This document shows positions 1 to 7,651 of a stretch of 18,312 nt of DNA, piece by piece. The DNA is from an uncultured Flavobacteriales bacterium. Lineage in GTDB: Bacteria; Bacteroidota; Bacteroidia; Flavobacteriales_D; Sanyastnellaceae. Both the position numbers and the translations under genes were made by a program. The notes under the pieces were generated by a model. The model was given only the letters and a program-made list of their open reading frames with translations. It was not told where the DNA came from and made no database searches. Location of the stretch: positions 1 to 18,312 of the forward strand of contig CALKUW010000242.1 in the NCBI GenBank assembly GCA_937996585.1. The letters are read 5' to 3'. Numbering within the stretch: the first letter of the stretch is position 1; every line of letters starts with the position of its first letter.

Positions 1-72
1 GAGTTGGGAGGCGCGGATGGCGGTTACATAACCACCGGGACCGCTGCCGAGTACCACGATATCGTACTTCAT
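1..72 (-). CDS. lpdA: Dihydrolipoyl dehydrogenase, N-terminal fragment (cut by window edge)
   Basis: Reading the minus strand from the ATG at 72-70 gives 24 codons that run off the left edge. The peptide begins MKYDIVVLGSGPGGYVTAIR, which is the beta-alpha-beta FAD-binding fold with the GxGxxG signature (GSGPGG) of pyridine nucleotide-disulfide oxidoreductases. The 'GGYVTAIRASQL' continuation is typical of the lipoamide dehydrogenase branch (E3 of pyruvate and 2-oxoglutarate dehydrogenase and of the glycine cleavage system). That enzyme reoxidises dihydrolipoamide with NAD+ in the cytoplasm. The active-site CxxxxC lies outside the window, so the exact E3 assignment rests on the N-terminus alone. 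Another flavoprotein disulfide reductase is possible but less likely. The gene is divergent from the amylase gene. Confidence 0.85.
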   Translation of the reverse strand, partial: MKYDIVVLGSGPGGYVTAIRASQL

Positions 73-178
73 GTGGGTTGATTTCGTTGGCGAAAATAGG
101 TTTCGTATTTTAGGTATCATGCGGCTTGAGACACCTTATCACGCCCCTGCGGAGCCCGGATTGTCAACAGGTTCCCCG
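73..178. promoter_or_regulatory. Divergent intergenic region, weak Bacteroidota-type promoter candidates
   Basis: This gap of 106 bases separates the divergent lpdA and amylase starts, so promoters for both should lie here. On the plus strand, TAGGTTTC at 97-104 is one mismatch from the Bacteroidota -7 element TAnnTTTG. A TTG at 78-80 lies 16 bases upstream as a possible -33 element, slightly closer than usual. On the minus strand, TATTTTCG (98-91) also has one mismatch, with no clear -33 partner. If the plus-strand candidate is real, the transcript starts just before or around the ATG at 119, which is compatible with translation from 179. These are visual matches only and weak ones. Confidence 0.3.
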
Positions 179-3070
179 ATGGGCGGGCTCTGTGCATTGC
201 TCTTGTTGTTGCTCGGCCCGTTCGCCGGTATTCTTGGTCAAGGGTTGATCCAGGACCCTCCGCAAGGGAGGGTGGATGGCGTGACCGTCCTGGCCCCGGA
301 CCGTGCCCATTTCCAATTGAGGGCGCCATCCAAGGACCATATCAACCTTCGGGGCGACTTCAACGATTGGCTGATTGAGGCGGACTTCCTGATGAACCGG
401 TCGTTGGACGGCAACACTTGGTGGCTCGATGTGGAGGGTTTGGATCCCGGAGCGTGGATTCGTTTCCACTACCTGGTGGATGACACCGTGGAAGTGGCCG
501 ACCCCTTCGCACCGTTGATTCTTGACCCCTGGAACGATGGCTATATCCCGCCTTCGACGTTCCCTGCACGACCGCCTTATCCCTGGCAGCATGCCTCGTG
601 GCCCGTTGCGGCTTTCAGGACGCAGGAGCCCGCATTCGGTTGGACGGATGGTGGCTTCCAGCGCCCTCCTCAGGATCGGCTCGTCATCTATGAGTTGCTC
701 GTGCGCGATTGGGATGCCAACCGGGACCTCGGCGATGTGATCGACCGCCTGGATTATCTGCAATGGTTGGGCATCAATGCCATCGAGCTGATGCCGGTCA
801 GCGAATTCGATGGAAATACCAGCTGGGGCTACAACCCCGGACCGCGCTTTGCGGTGGACAAGGCCTATGGCACCGCCCAAACGATGAAACGTCTCGTGGA
901 TGAGGCGCATGCGCGCGGGATTGCCGTCATCCTCGACATCGTGCCCAACCACAGTTTCGGTCTCGATCCCCTGGTGCGGCTGTATCAGGATGCCGATGGC
1001 GGCGTGTCCTCCGGCAACCCTTGGTACAATGAGGACCAGATCCACCCCTACGGACTGGGCTTCGACTTCGACCATGGGGATACATGGACGCGTGATTTCT
1101 GGAAGCGTGCACTGTCCTTCTGGTTGGATGAATTCCACATTGACGGCTACCGTTTTGACCTCTCCAAGGGGTTGACGCAGAACTACACCCTGGGGGATGT
1201 AGGGGCTTGGAGCGCCTACGACCAGGGGCGCGTGGACATCCTTTTCGATTATGCCAACCACATCTGGTCCCAGCACCCCGGAGCCTATCTCATTCTCGAA
1301 CACCTTGGTGACAATTCAGAGGAGACGGCATTGGCCAACGGCGGGTTCATGTTGTGGGGAAAGTCAACGTCAGCCTTTGCGGAGGCGGCATTGGGCTACG
1401 GGGGTGATTTCTCCTGGGCCTCGTGGCAGGCGAGGGGGTGGAATTGGCCCAATCTGGTGGCCTACATGGAAAGCCACGATGAGCAGCGCGTCGCCCACGA
1501 TTTGATGCTGTATGGCAATGCCTACGGCGGGTATGATACCAAGCCGCTTGGGACGGCGATGGACCGGATGGCGATGGCACATGCCTTCCTGCTCGCTCTT
1601 CCCGGTCCCAAGATGATGTACCAATGGGGCGAGTTCGGCTATGACGTCTCCATCTACGATTGCCTAAACGGCACGTTTACGGAAAGCTGCAAGCTGGATG
1701 AGAAGCCCGAGCCATGGGGAGACCGCGCCCTGAATCCGGACCGCCAGGGACTGGCCCGTAAGGTGAAGGGGCTGTGTGAGCTCAAGCGGAACGAGCCGGT
1801 GTTTGGAACCTATGACTACAACATTGATTTCGGAGGGATGGGCAAGCGGCTTCATCTGTACTCTCCCGGGCAGAATGTGGTGCTCTGCGGCAATTTCGAT
1901 GTGGTGGGGCTGGACATGGTGCCCGGCTTCCCGCACACGGGCGTCTGGACGGATGCATTGACGGGGGACACCCACGATGTGGCCGACCTCGGGGCCACCT
2001 TCTATTTCGCGCCCGGTCAATACCACCTTTGGATTGACACGCCCGTCACGCCAGTTCCCGCCGACGAACCGTTGCCGTTGGGGATGGTCTGTGGCGATCC
2101 GGCGGCGTTGAATTTCGGCGCGGATGGTGTGTGTTCCTACGAGGTGGTCATCGCCCTGGATGCGACGGACCTCGCGGGCCTTGGAGAGGTTTCGCCCAAT
2201 GGACTCCATGTGGCCGGATCCTTCCAGGGGTGGGACCCTGGTGGCACGCCACTCGAGGATGCGGGGGATGACCTCTGGGTGACGACCATGGTGGCCGATG
2301 AGGGCAGTCTGCTCGAGTTCAAATTCATCAACGGTACCACCTGGGATGATTCCGAGGTTGTGCCCCTTGGATGCGGAGGAGAGGATGGCTACGGAGGGTA
2401 CAACCGTCAAATCCTTGTCGAAGGCGCCAATTCAGGTGGCGGTGCGGTCTGTTTTGCGGCCTGTGCTGCGTGTTCTTCCAACCTCGAATATCCGGGGTGT
2501 ACGGATGCCGATGCAAGCAACTACGACCCGGATGCCACCGTGGACGATGGCAGTTGCACCTACAGTGTGGTGTTCCAGGTGGATGCTTCCCTGCTCGACC
2601 CCGTGCCCAGTTCGGTGCACGTCGTCGGATCCTTTCAAGGGTGGAATGTCGCAGGAACGCCCATGAGCGAAGTGGGGGACGGACTGTGGGCGGTTCAGCT
2701 CGATCTGTTGGGCGGGACGGCCATCGAGTACAAGTTTCTTTCGGGTCCCGATTGGGCGCTGGAGGAAAGTGTGCCGGAGGACTGTGGAACGCCCAATGGA
2801 TTTGGTGGCTTCAACCGGTCCTTTACGCCTTCTGCAGCCGTCAATACGCTGCCCGTTGTGTGTTTCAGCGGCTGCGATGCCTGTGATACCACCGTGGTGG
2901 ATCCACCCGCTGATGGCGCGGATTTCTGTGGGCCCGGCACTGTTTGGGATCCAGGTCTCTCCCTATGCGTGGGGGTAGCGACCTGTTCGGAGGATGTCGA
3001 TGGGGATGGCCTTGTCGGTGTTTCCGATGTACTCGCCCTCCTGTCTGCATTTGGTGGACTTTGTGAATGA
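179..3070 (+). CDS. Secreted GH13 alpha-amylase-family glycoside hydrolase with duplicated starch-binding-like domains
   Basis: This probably cleaves alpha-glucans outside the cytoplasm. The frame is open from an ATG at 71, but 179 is preferred because the protein then starts with a signal peptide (MGGLCALLLLLLGPFAGILG). The ATG at 119 is an alternative, and the one at 71 overlaps the lpdA start. Numbered from 179 (963 aa): an E-set/CBM48-like domain at about 39-120, then the GH13 barrel with DIVPNH (253-258), GYRFD (nucleophile D327), LILEHLGD (acid/base E374) and ESHDEQR (D434), so the catalytic triad is complete. Two beta-sandwich domains follow at about 654-765 and 796-902. Each has a 'GSFQGW' motif as in starch-binding modules, and each is preceded by a GCTD-type Cys module. 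The tail (about 916-963) has FCGPGTVWD and a DVDGDGLVGVSD calcium loop. No T9SS type A domain is seen. Exact substrate and bond specificity cannot be read from the sequence. Confidence 0.88.
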   Translation: MGGLCALLLLLLGPFAGILGQGLIQDPPQGRVDGVTVLAPDRAHFQLRAPSKDHINLRGDFNDWLIEADFLMNRSLDGNTWWLDVEGLDPGAWIRFHYLVDDTVEVADPFAPLILDPWNDGYIPPSTFPARPPYPWQHASWPVAAFRTQEPAFGWTDGGFQRPPQDRLVIYELLVRDWDANRDLGDVIDRLDYLQWLGINAIELMPVSEFDGNTSWGYNPGPRFAVDKAYGTAQTMKRLVDEAHARGIAVILDIVPNHSFGLDPLVRLYQDADGGVSSGNPWYNEDQIHPYGLGFDFDHGDTWTRDFWKRALSFWLDEFHIDGYRFDLSKGLTQNYTLGDVGAWSAYDQGRVDILFDYANHIWSQHPGAYLILEHLGDNSEETALANGGFMLWGKSTSAFAEAALGYGGDFSWASWQARGWNWPNLVAYMESHDEQRVAHDLMLYGNAYGGYDTKPLGTAMDRMAMAHAFLLALPGPKMMYQWGEFGYDVSIYDCLNGTFTESCKLDEKPEPWGDRALNPDRQGLARKVKGLCELKRNEPVFGTYDYNIDFGGMGKRLHLYSPGQNVVLCGNFDVVGLDMVPGFPHTGVWTDALTGDTHDVADLGATFYFAPGQYHLWIDTPVTPVPADEPLPLGMVCGDPAALNFGADGVCSYEVVIALDATDLAGLGEVSPNGLHVAGSFQGWDPGGTPLEDAGDDLWVTTMVADEGSLLEFKFINGTTWDDSEVVPLGCGGEDGYGGYNRQILVEGANSGGGAVCFAACAACSSNLEYPGCTDADASNYDPDATVDDGSCTYSVVFQVDASLLDPVPSSVHVVGSFQGWNVAGTPMSEVGDGLWAVQLDLLGGTAIEYKFLSGPDWALEESVPEDCGTPNGFGGFNRSFTPSAAVNTLPVVCFSGCDACDTTVVDPPADGADFCGPGTVWDPGLSLCVGVATCSEDVDGDGLVGVSDVLALLSAFGGLCE
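2087..2884 (+). repeat. Tandem duplication of a Cys-module plus starch-binding-like unit in the amylase
   Basis: Two consecutive in-frame units, 2087-2473 (129 aa) and 2495-2884 (130 aa), have the same layout. Each opens with a Cys module: degenerate CGDPAALNFGADGVCSY in the first, canonical GCTDADASNYDPDATVDDGS in the second. Each then has a beta-sandwich with VAGSFQGW or VVGSFQGW, 'EFKFI' or 'EYKFL', a 'GYGGYNR' or 'GFGGFNR' loop, and a closing CFxxCxAC motif. The parallel order shows an internal duplication. The first Cys module has drifted while the second keeps the consensus found in the neighbouring large proteins. Confidence 0.85.
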
Positions 3071-3097
3071 CGGATCGGCCGGTCCGATGATGGTGCG

Positions 3098-3883
3098 GTG
3101 AAGGTCCTTTCGTGGAACGTGCGTGGTGCCCATGCCGGGTCGGATGGGGTCTGGGTCCTGTTCCGGGAATGCGCACCTGATGTGGCTCTGCTGCAGGAGT
3201 CGCGCGGGCTTCCCGAAGACATCGCCGCGTCCTACCATGTGCACGCTTATCCTGCGGTGAGCAGAAAAGGTGGAGGGCAGTCATTCAGGACAGCCGTTTT
3301 GCTCAAAGGGGACAGGGGGTGGCCGGTTCGACCTTTTTCAAACGATGTACTTCTGCATGAAGGCCTGCAGACCTATGCTGGCAATCTCGTCCACGTCAGG
3401 TGGAATGATGCCGAAGGAAAGATGTGGAACATGGTATCCTGCTATTCACCGGCATGGCCACTGTTCGACTGGGAGGGCACGAGAAGGCGAGGCAGGTTTG
3501 ACGGTTTCAAGTCCGTGTTGTCCGATGACCTTTGGCTGACCGACTTCATTCACCGCTATGCTGCTGAGCATCGTAACGATGAGCGATGGGTTGTGGCGGG
3601 GGATTTCAACTCGGCGACGACCTTCAGTTGGGAGAAGGGGCAGAACCAGGAGGTGCTCGACAACATGGGTGCGGCTGGCCTTGACGAAGCCGTGCGACTC
3701 CTCCATGGCGGGCCTGTTCCCACCTTCCGCCATTCCCGCGGTTCGGTGAAGCACCAGCTCGACCATTTCTACCTGAATGCTGTGGCCCGCCAGGATTTGG
3801 TCGGGTGCCGCGTGCTGTCCGATCAGGGGGTCTTCGAACAGGGTTTGAGCGACCATTTGCCTTTGGTCGGCATCTGGTCCTGA
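3098..3883 (+). CDS. Endonuclease/exonuclease/phosphatase (EEP) family protein
   Basis: This 261-aa protein has the metal-dependent EEP fold shared by exonuclease III, DNase I and sphingomyelinases. The family motifs are present in order: LSWNVRG (N7), LLQES (metal ligand E34), VVAGDFNS (D169, N171), HQLDHFYL (D222, H223) and the terminal LSDHLPL (D252, catalytic H253). The core therefore looks catalytically intact. The start is a GTG at 3098. It is the only plausible start between the in-frame stop that ends the amylase frame at 3070 and the LSWN motif, so MKVLSWN is the natural N-terminus. There is no signal peptide, so it is probably cytoplasmic. It lies 27 bases after the amylase stop on the same strand and may be co-transcribed, but no functional link is evident. 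Nuclease versus phosphoesterase activity cannot be decided from sequence. Confidence 0.88.
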   Translation: MKVLSWNVRGAHAGSDGVWVLFRECAPDVALLQESRGLPEDIAASYHVHAYPAVSRKGGGQSFRTAVLLKGDRGWPVRPFSNDVLLHEGLQTYAGNLVHVRWNDAEGKMWNMVSCYSPAWPLFDWEGTRRRGRFDGFKSVLSDDLWLTDFIHRYAAEHRNDERWVVAGDFNSATTFSWEKGQNQEVLDNMGAAGLDEAVRLLHGGPVPTFRHSRGSVKHQLDHFYLNAVARQDLVGCRVLSDQGVFEQGLSDHLPLVGIWS

Positions 3884-3917
3884 GATTGACTTTTCGGTTC
3901 GATTGCACGGGAAAAGA

Positions 3918-3941
3918 AAAGGCCCGCCGAAGCGGGCCTTT
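3918..3941. terminator. Bidirectional intrinsic terminator between convergent genes
   Basis: A perfect 7-bp GC stem (GGCCCGC at 3921-3927, GCGGGCC at 3932-3938) has a CGAA loop. It is extended by AAA at 3918-3920 pairing with TTT at 3939-3941. It lies 34 bases past the EEP stop and 20 bases past the stop of the convergent 1229-aa gene, so it can serve both. On the minus strand the A-rich flank at 3911-3920 becomes a better U-tract than the plus-strand side, so termination is probably stronger for the minus-strand gene. Confidence 0.8.
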
Positions 3942-3961
3942 CCACGGTTTGGTTCTCGTCC

Positions 3962-6900
3962 TTATTGGACGATGAGCGGGGTACGGAAGATGCCGTGCTC
4001 CCCGATGCCTTTCACGAAATAGGTTCCGGCGGCCCACTGGCGGGCATCCAGCATGATGCGGTGCTCGCCTGCGGCCAGTTGGCCGTCGTGCACGATGGCA
4101 ACCTCCGCGCCACGTGCATCGAGCACCGTGATGCGCACCTGACCGGCTTCCTGCACATTGAGGTTGACCCATGCTTCCGCGTTGGTCGGGACCGGTGAGA
4201 CGTTCAGCTGGGTGATCCAGTCGCTGTCTCCTACGGTGTTGGTTTCGGAGCCGAAGCGGATGATGGGCAGGACATCGCCGCCCTGACCGCGCTCCTCGCC
4301 TCCGGTGAGGGTCATGATGTCATCGGAAAGGAACACCTCGCCGTCGACCCACAGCTTGAAGGTCACGTCGGCGGTGTTCTCCAGCATGACGGCCATCTGG
4401 GAGGCGGTCGTGTTGCCGAAGTAGATGACCGGGCGGGCAGCCACACATTGGTCGCCGACGAAGGCGCCGATGTAGGCTTCACCGTCAACGGGCATGTCGT
4501 CGAGCAGGACCTCGGCGGCCACTGCGGCAGCCAGCGGTGCGCGCTCCACGTTCCAGCCCGTCATGGCCTGGGCCGCATCACCGTCGCGCAATCCGGCGAG
4601 GGCCATTCCACCGCCATCGGTGGCAGCAGCGTTCGGGTAGGTCAGCGTACCGGCCTCGATCATGCGCACCCAGTAGGAGCGTCCGGGCTCGAGATCGAGT
4701 AGGCTGTTGAACTCGTTCGGATTGGCCGGATTCCACACGGTTCCGTTCTGACCGTCGATGACGGTGCCCACGTTGCCATCAATGGAGGCCAGGGCCTCTT
4801 CCACGGACAAGGCGCCTTGCGGGAGGTATCCGATGATGTTCCAACCTTCATTGAGGTCCATCGGGGTGTTGGCCGCGTCAATGGCCGCACCGGTGCTGCT
4901 CCAGATGCCGTCCGCGTCGACCTTGATCACGTAGCCGGCCGCATCGGTGTGCATTTGCAGGGAGTTGAAGACGCTCGGGATGCCGGGCGTATAGCTTCCG
5001 CCAAGGGCGAAATCGTCATCGCCGAGCACCTTGAGGAGGCTGCCGTCGAGGGCGTCCTCGAACAGGCTGGAGATGCTGTAGTCGGCAGGCGTGATGTTGG
5101 TGGAGACGTAGTTCCATCCTTCAGCGATGTCCACATCGAGGGTCACCTCGCTGCAGTTGGCGTCGAACATCAGCGGATCGGCAAACGAACCGTATTCGCC
5201 GAAGCCATCGGCCGTGAGACCGGCATCCATGGTGCAGGTGCTGCACTCGTCCTGGTTGAAGAACAGGAAGTCGACCATCTCGCCGTCATTGGCGAGGTAG
5301 ACGCTCATGTTGATGTACGTCGCACCTTCGAATTCGATGATCTCGCCTTCACCGCGGAGTTCTCCATCCACGAAGGCACCCACTGCGTCATCCATGGCAG
5401 CATTTTCACCGTCCACGGTCACCAGCGCCAGCACGGTGGCCACGCTCGGGTAGGTGGAAGGCTCACCCCAGGTGGGGGTACAGGGGTATTCGCAGGAACC
5501 GTCATCGTCCGTGGCGTCGGCATTGTAGTTGAGGGCTTCCTCGTCCGTACAACCTCCGATTTCGTCCTCGTCGCAGATGAGGTCGCCGTCGGCATCGTTT
5601 AGGCAGTTTCCGTCACAGTCGAGGTTGTCCGCATCCGGGTAGGTGCAGGACCCATCGTCGATGGTCGCCGCGTCGTCGTAGTTGCAGGCACTGTCGTCGG
5701 TACAACCGGCGCAGCTCTCGTATTCGCAGGAGCCATCGTCGATCGTGGCACCGCCATCGTAGTTGCATGCACCGGCGTCAGTGCATCCCGCGCAGCTCTC
5801 GAATTCGCATGAGCCGTCGTCGTCCGTGGCGTCAGCGTCGTAGTTGCAGGCACCTGCATCGGTGCAGCCGCCCACCTCGAGCTCGTCACAGATACCGTCA
5901 CCATCGGCATCATTGAGGCAGTTGCCGTCGCAGTCGAGGTACTCCTCATTCGGATAGGTGCAGGAACCGTTGTCGCTGTCGGCATCGGCGTCGTAGTTGC
6001 AGGCCTCCGGGTCGGTGCAGCCGAAGCTCTCATCCTCATCACAGATGCCATTCTCATTGAAGTCGTTCAGGCAGTTGCCATCACAGTCGAGGTTGTCATC
6101 TGCCGGGTAGGTGCAGGAGCCGTCATCGATGGTCGCGGTGTCGTCGTAATTGCAGGCCTCGGCGTCGGTACAACCGGCACAGCTCGTGGACTCACAGGAC
6201 CCATCGTCGATCGTGGCATCTGAATCGTAGTTGCAGGCTGCTGCATCGGTACATCCGGCGCAGCTGCTCGATTCACAGGAGCCGTCATCAATGGTGGCCG
6301 AGGGGTCGTAGTTGCATGCACTTTCGTCGGTACAACCGGCACAACTGTCCGATTCACAGGACCCGTCGTCCAGGGTGGCGTCCGCGTCGTAGTTGCATGC
6401 GCCTGCGTCGGTACAACCATAGCAGGAGAAGTCGCATGAGCCGTCGTCAAGGGTGGCGCCCGCATCGTAGTTGCATGCGCCGGCGTCGGTACAACCGTAG
6501 CAGGAGAAGTCACAGCTCGCGTCGTCGATGGTGGCTCCGGCGTCGTAGTTGCAGGCCGTGGCATCAGTACAACCGTAGCAGCTGAAGTCGCAGCTGCCGT
6601 CGTCCAAGGAGGCGCCGCCGTCATAGTTGCAGGCCGTGGCATCAGTACAACCGTAGCAGCTGAAGTCGCAGCTGCCATCGTCAAGGGTCGCACCCGCGTC
6701 ATAGTTGCAGGCCGCGGCATCCGTGCAACCGTAGCAGCTGAAGTCGCAGCTGCCATCGTCGATGGTGGCCCCGCCGTCATAATTGCACGCACCGGAGTCG
6801 GTGCAGCCGTAGCAGCTGAAGTCGCAGCTGCCATCGTCAATGGTGGCTCCGCCGTCATAGTTGCACGCACCGGAATCGGTACAACCGTAACAGCTGAAGT

Positions 6901-7651
6901 CACAGCTTCCGTCATCGGCGGTTGCATTCGGGTCGTAGTTGCAGGCTGTAGCATCCGTACATCCTGGAAGGTCCGTCGCACCGAAGTAGTAGGTGGGGCG
7001 GTTTCCGTTGACGAGCAACTCGTTCTGACCGTCTCCATTGATGAAGATCTGGCAGTACAGCTGACCGTCGAGCTCACCATTCGTGGTGAACTGGGCAACG
7101 AGCACCTTGAGGTCCGCGCCAGCCACACCGTTGGCGTCTCCATTCAGGGCATACCAAGCACCTCCGATCGGGTCATCGATGGCGAAGGACTGGCCTGGAA
7201 GTCCGCCACCAGGATCGAAGATGGTTGTCCAGGGGTTGGCCGTAGCCTGTACGGTGGAAGGAGCGGCTTCACCTGCAAGCGCATCGGGCACACCTTCCAA
7301 GCCGATGGTCACCCAACTGTCGTAGGCAAGGTCAGGGTAGACCGGAAACAACAGGCTGTTGATGCCGCTGGGCGTGGCGGCGCCCAGGACGGCGTGGTAG
7401 AATGCGCCTGTGGTGTTGACGATGGTGGGGTTGTTGACGTCACCGGAAACCGAGGACATGAAGTCGTCGGCATTCTCCATGGTGACGTACACCCGGGTGC
7501 AGCTGAAGCCCGTGAGGTCCGTGACCCCGAGGGCACCAATGAGCGGACCGATGTTTTCGGAAACGACTTCCACCTCCAGTCCATACGTTTGGGCTTGGGT
7601 GGTGAATGAGAGGAAAAGGCCCATGATGAGGCCAGCAATACGGAATCGCAT
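3962..7651 (-). CDS. Secreted Cys-rich repeat protein with T9SS type A sorting domain (1229 aa)
   Basis: This is a large exported surface or secreted protein of unknown function. The frame is open to 7714, but the ATG at 7651 gives a clean signal peptide, MRFRIAGLIMGLFLSFTTQA, cleaved near residue 21, so 7651 is chosen. Domain order: a unique N-terminal beta-rich domain (about 22-228); 16 GCTD modules (230-726); domain a1 (729-803, 'DDAVGAFVDGELRGEG'); two related 'EGWN' units g1 (838-927) and g2 (928-1010); domain a2 (1030-1110, 'GEAYIGAFVGDQC'); and a T9SS type A C-terminal domain (1145-1229). The Cys content of the array implies extensive disulfides, and the Asp content suggests calcium or other cation binding. 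No enzymatic motif is seen. It may act as an adhesin or stalk, which is inference. It lies downstream of the giant gene on the same strand, but a hairpin separates them. Confidence 0.9.
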   Translation of the reverse strand: MRFRIAGLIMGLFLSFTTQAQTYGLEVEVVSENIGPLIGALGVTDLTGFSCTRVYVTMENADDFMSSVSGDVNNPTIVNTTGAFYHAVLGAATPSGINSLLFPVYPDLAYDSWVTIGLEGVPDALAGEAAPSTVQATANPWTTIFDPGGGLPGQSFAIDDPIGGAWYALNGDANGVAGADLKVLVAQFTTNGELDGQLYCQIFINGDGQNELLVNGNRPTYYFGATDLPGCTDATACNYDPNATADDGSCDFSCYGCTDSGACNYDGGATIDDGSCDFSCYGCTDSGACNYDGGATIDDGSCDFSCYGCTDAAACNYDAGATLDDGSCDFSCYGCTDATACNYDGGASLDDGSCDFSCYGCTDATACNYDAGATIDDASCDFSCYGCTDAGACNYDAGATLDDGSCDFSCYGCTDAGACNYDADATLDDGSCESDSCAGCTDESACNYDPSATIDDGSCESSSCAGCTDAAACNYDSDATIDDGSCESTSCAGCTDAEACNYDDTATIDDGSCTYPADDNLDCDGNCLNDFNENGICDEDESFGCTDPEACNYDADADSDNGSCTYPNEEYLDCDGNCLNDADGDGICDELEVGGCTDAGACNYDADATDDDGSCEFESCAGCTDAGACNYDGGATIDDGSCEYESCAGCTDDSACNYDDAATIDDGSCTYPDADNLDCDGNCLNDADGDLICDEDEIGGCTDEEALNYNADATDDDGSCEYPCTPTWGEPSTYPSVATVLALVTVDGENAAMDDAVGAFVDGELRGEGEIIEFEGATYINMSVYLANDGEMVDFLFFNQDECSTCTMDAGLTADGFGEYGSFADPLMFDANCSEVTLDVDIAEGWNYVSTNITPADYSISSLFEDALDGSLLKVLGDDDFALGGSYTPGIPSVFNSLQMHTDAAGYVIKVDADGIWSSTGAAIDAANTPMDLNEGWNIIGYLPQGALSVEEALASIDGNVGTVIDGQNGTVWNPANPNEFNSLLDLEPGRSYWVRMIEAGTLTYPNAAATDGGGMALAGLRDGDAAQAMTGWNVERAPLAAAVAAEVLLDDMPVDGEAYIGAFVGDQCVAARPVIYFGNTTASQMAVMLENTADVTFKLWVDGEVFLSDDIMTLTGGEERGQGGDVLPIIRFGSETNTVGDSDWITQLNVSPVPTNAEAWVNLNVQEAGQVRITVLDARGAEVAIVHDGQLAAGEHRIMLDARQWAAGTYFVKGIGEHGIFRTPLIVQ
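3965..4219 (-). other. T9SS type A C-terminal sorting domain (1229-aa protein)
   Basis: The last 85 residues follow the family pattern. 'LNVSPVPTNAEAWVNLNV' comes first, then 'QVRITVLDARGAEV', an AAGEHR strand, 'WAAGTYFVK' and a terminal 'RTPLIVQ' strand. In Bacteroidota this domain directs outer-membrane translocation by the type IX system and is usually removed when the protein is anchored or released. Confidence 0.88.
4622..5140 (-). repeat. Tandem duplicated 'EGWN' units g1 and g2
   Basis: Two adjacent units of about 85-90 aa (4871-5140 and 4622-4870) share EGWN near the start, a FNSL segment ('VFNSLQMHTDAAGYVIKV' versus 'EFNSLLDLEPGRSYWVRM') and a closing 'G..........AA' stretch. They form an internal duplication flanked by the a1 and a2 domains. 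I do not recognise a named function. Confidence 0.75.
5474..6964 (-). repeat. Array of 16 GCTD Cys/Asp-rich modules in the 1229-aa protein
   Basis: The core GCTDxxACNYDxxATxDDGSC recurs 16 times in one frame. The linkers fall into blocks. Modules 1-7 are 26 aa (78 bp), each ending CDFSCY. Modules 8-10 and 13-14 are 27 aa, ending in the SCA class. Modules 11, 12 and 15 are 51 aa and add a thrombospondin-3-like DCDGNCLNDxxxDGICDE segment. Module 16 is a boundary copy (EALNYN instead of ACNYD) that leads into the next domain. Modules 2 (6809-6886) and 3 (6731-6808) are identical in protein but differ at six positions by eye in DNA, all synonymous. Confidence 0.95.

Noticed and set aside
71..178. 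Amylase start at 71 or 119
   Set aside because: The ATG at 71 overlaps the divergent lpdA start codon and would bury the signal peptide 36 residues in. The one at 119 is possible but leaves 20 polar residues before the hydrophobic core. 179 gives the normal signal peptide.
3098..3883. EEP protein as a secreted nuclease or toxin partner of the large surface proteins
   Set aside because: There is no signal peptide or sorting domain, it is on the opposite strand, and a terminator separates it from them. Nothing supports the link beyond proximity.
5474..6964. CRISPR-like regular repeats (78-81 bp period)
   Set aside because: The period is a multiple of three, the frame is continuous, the spacers are as conserved as the repeats, and the unit encodes the GCTD module. 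It is a coding tandem repeat.
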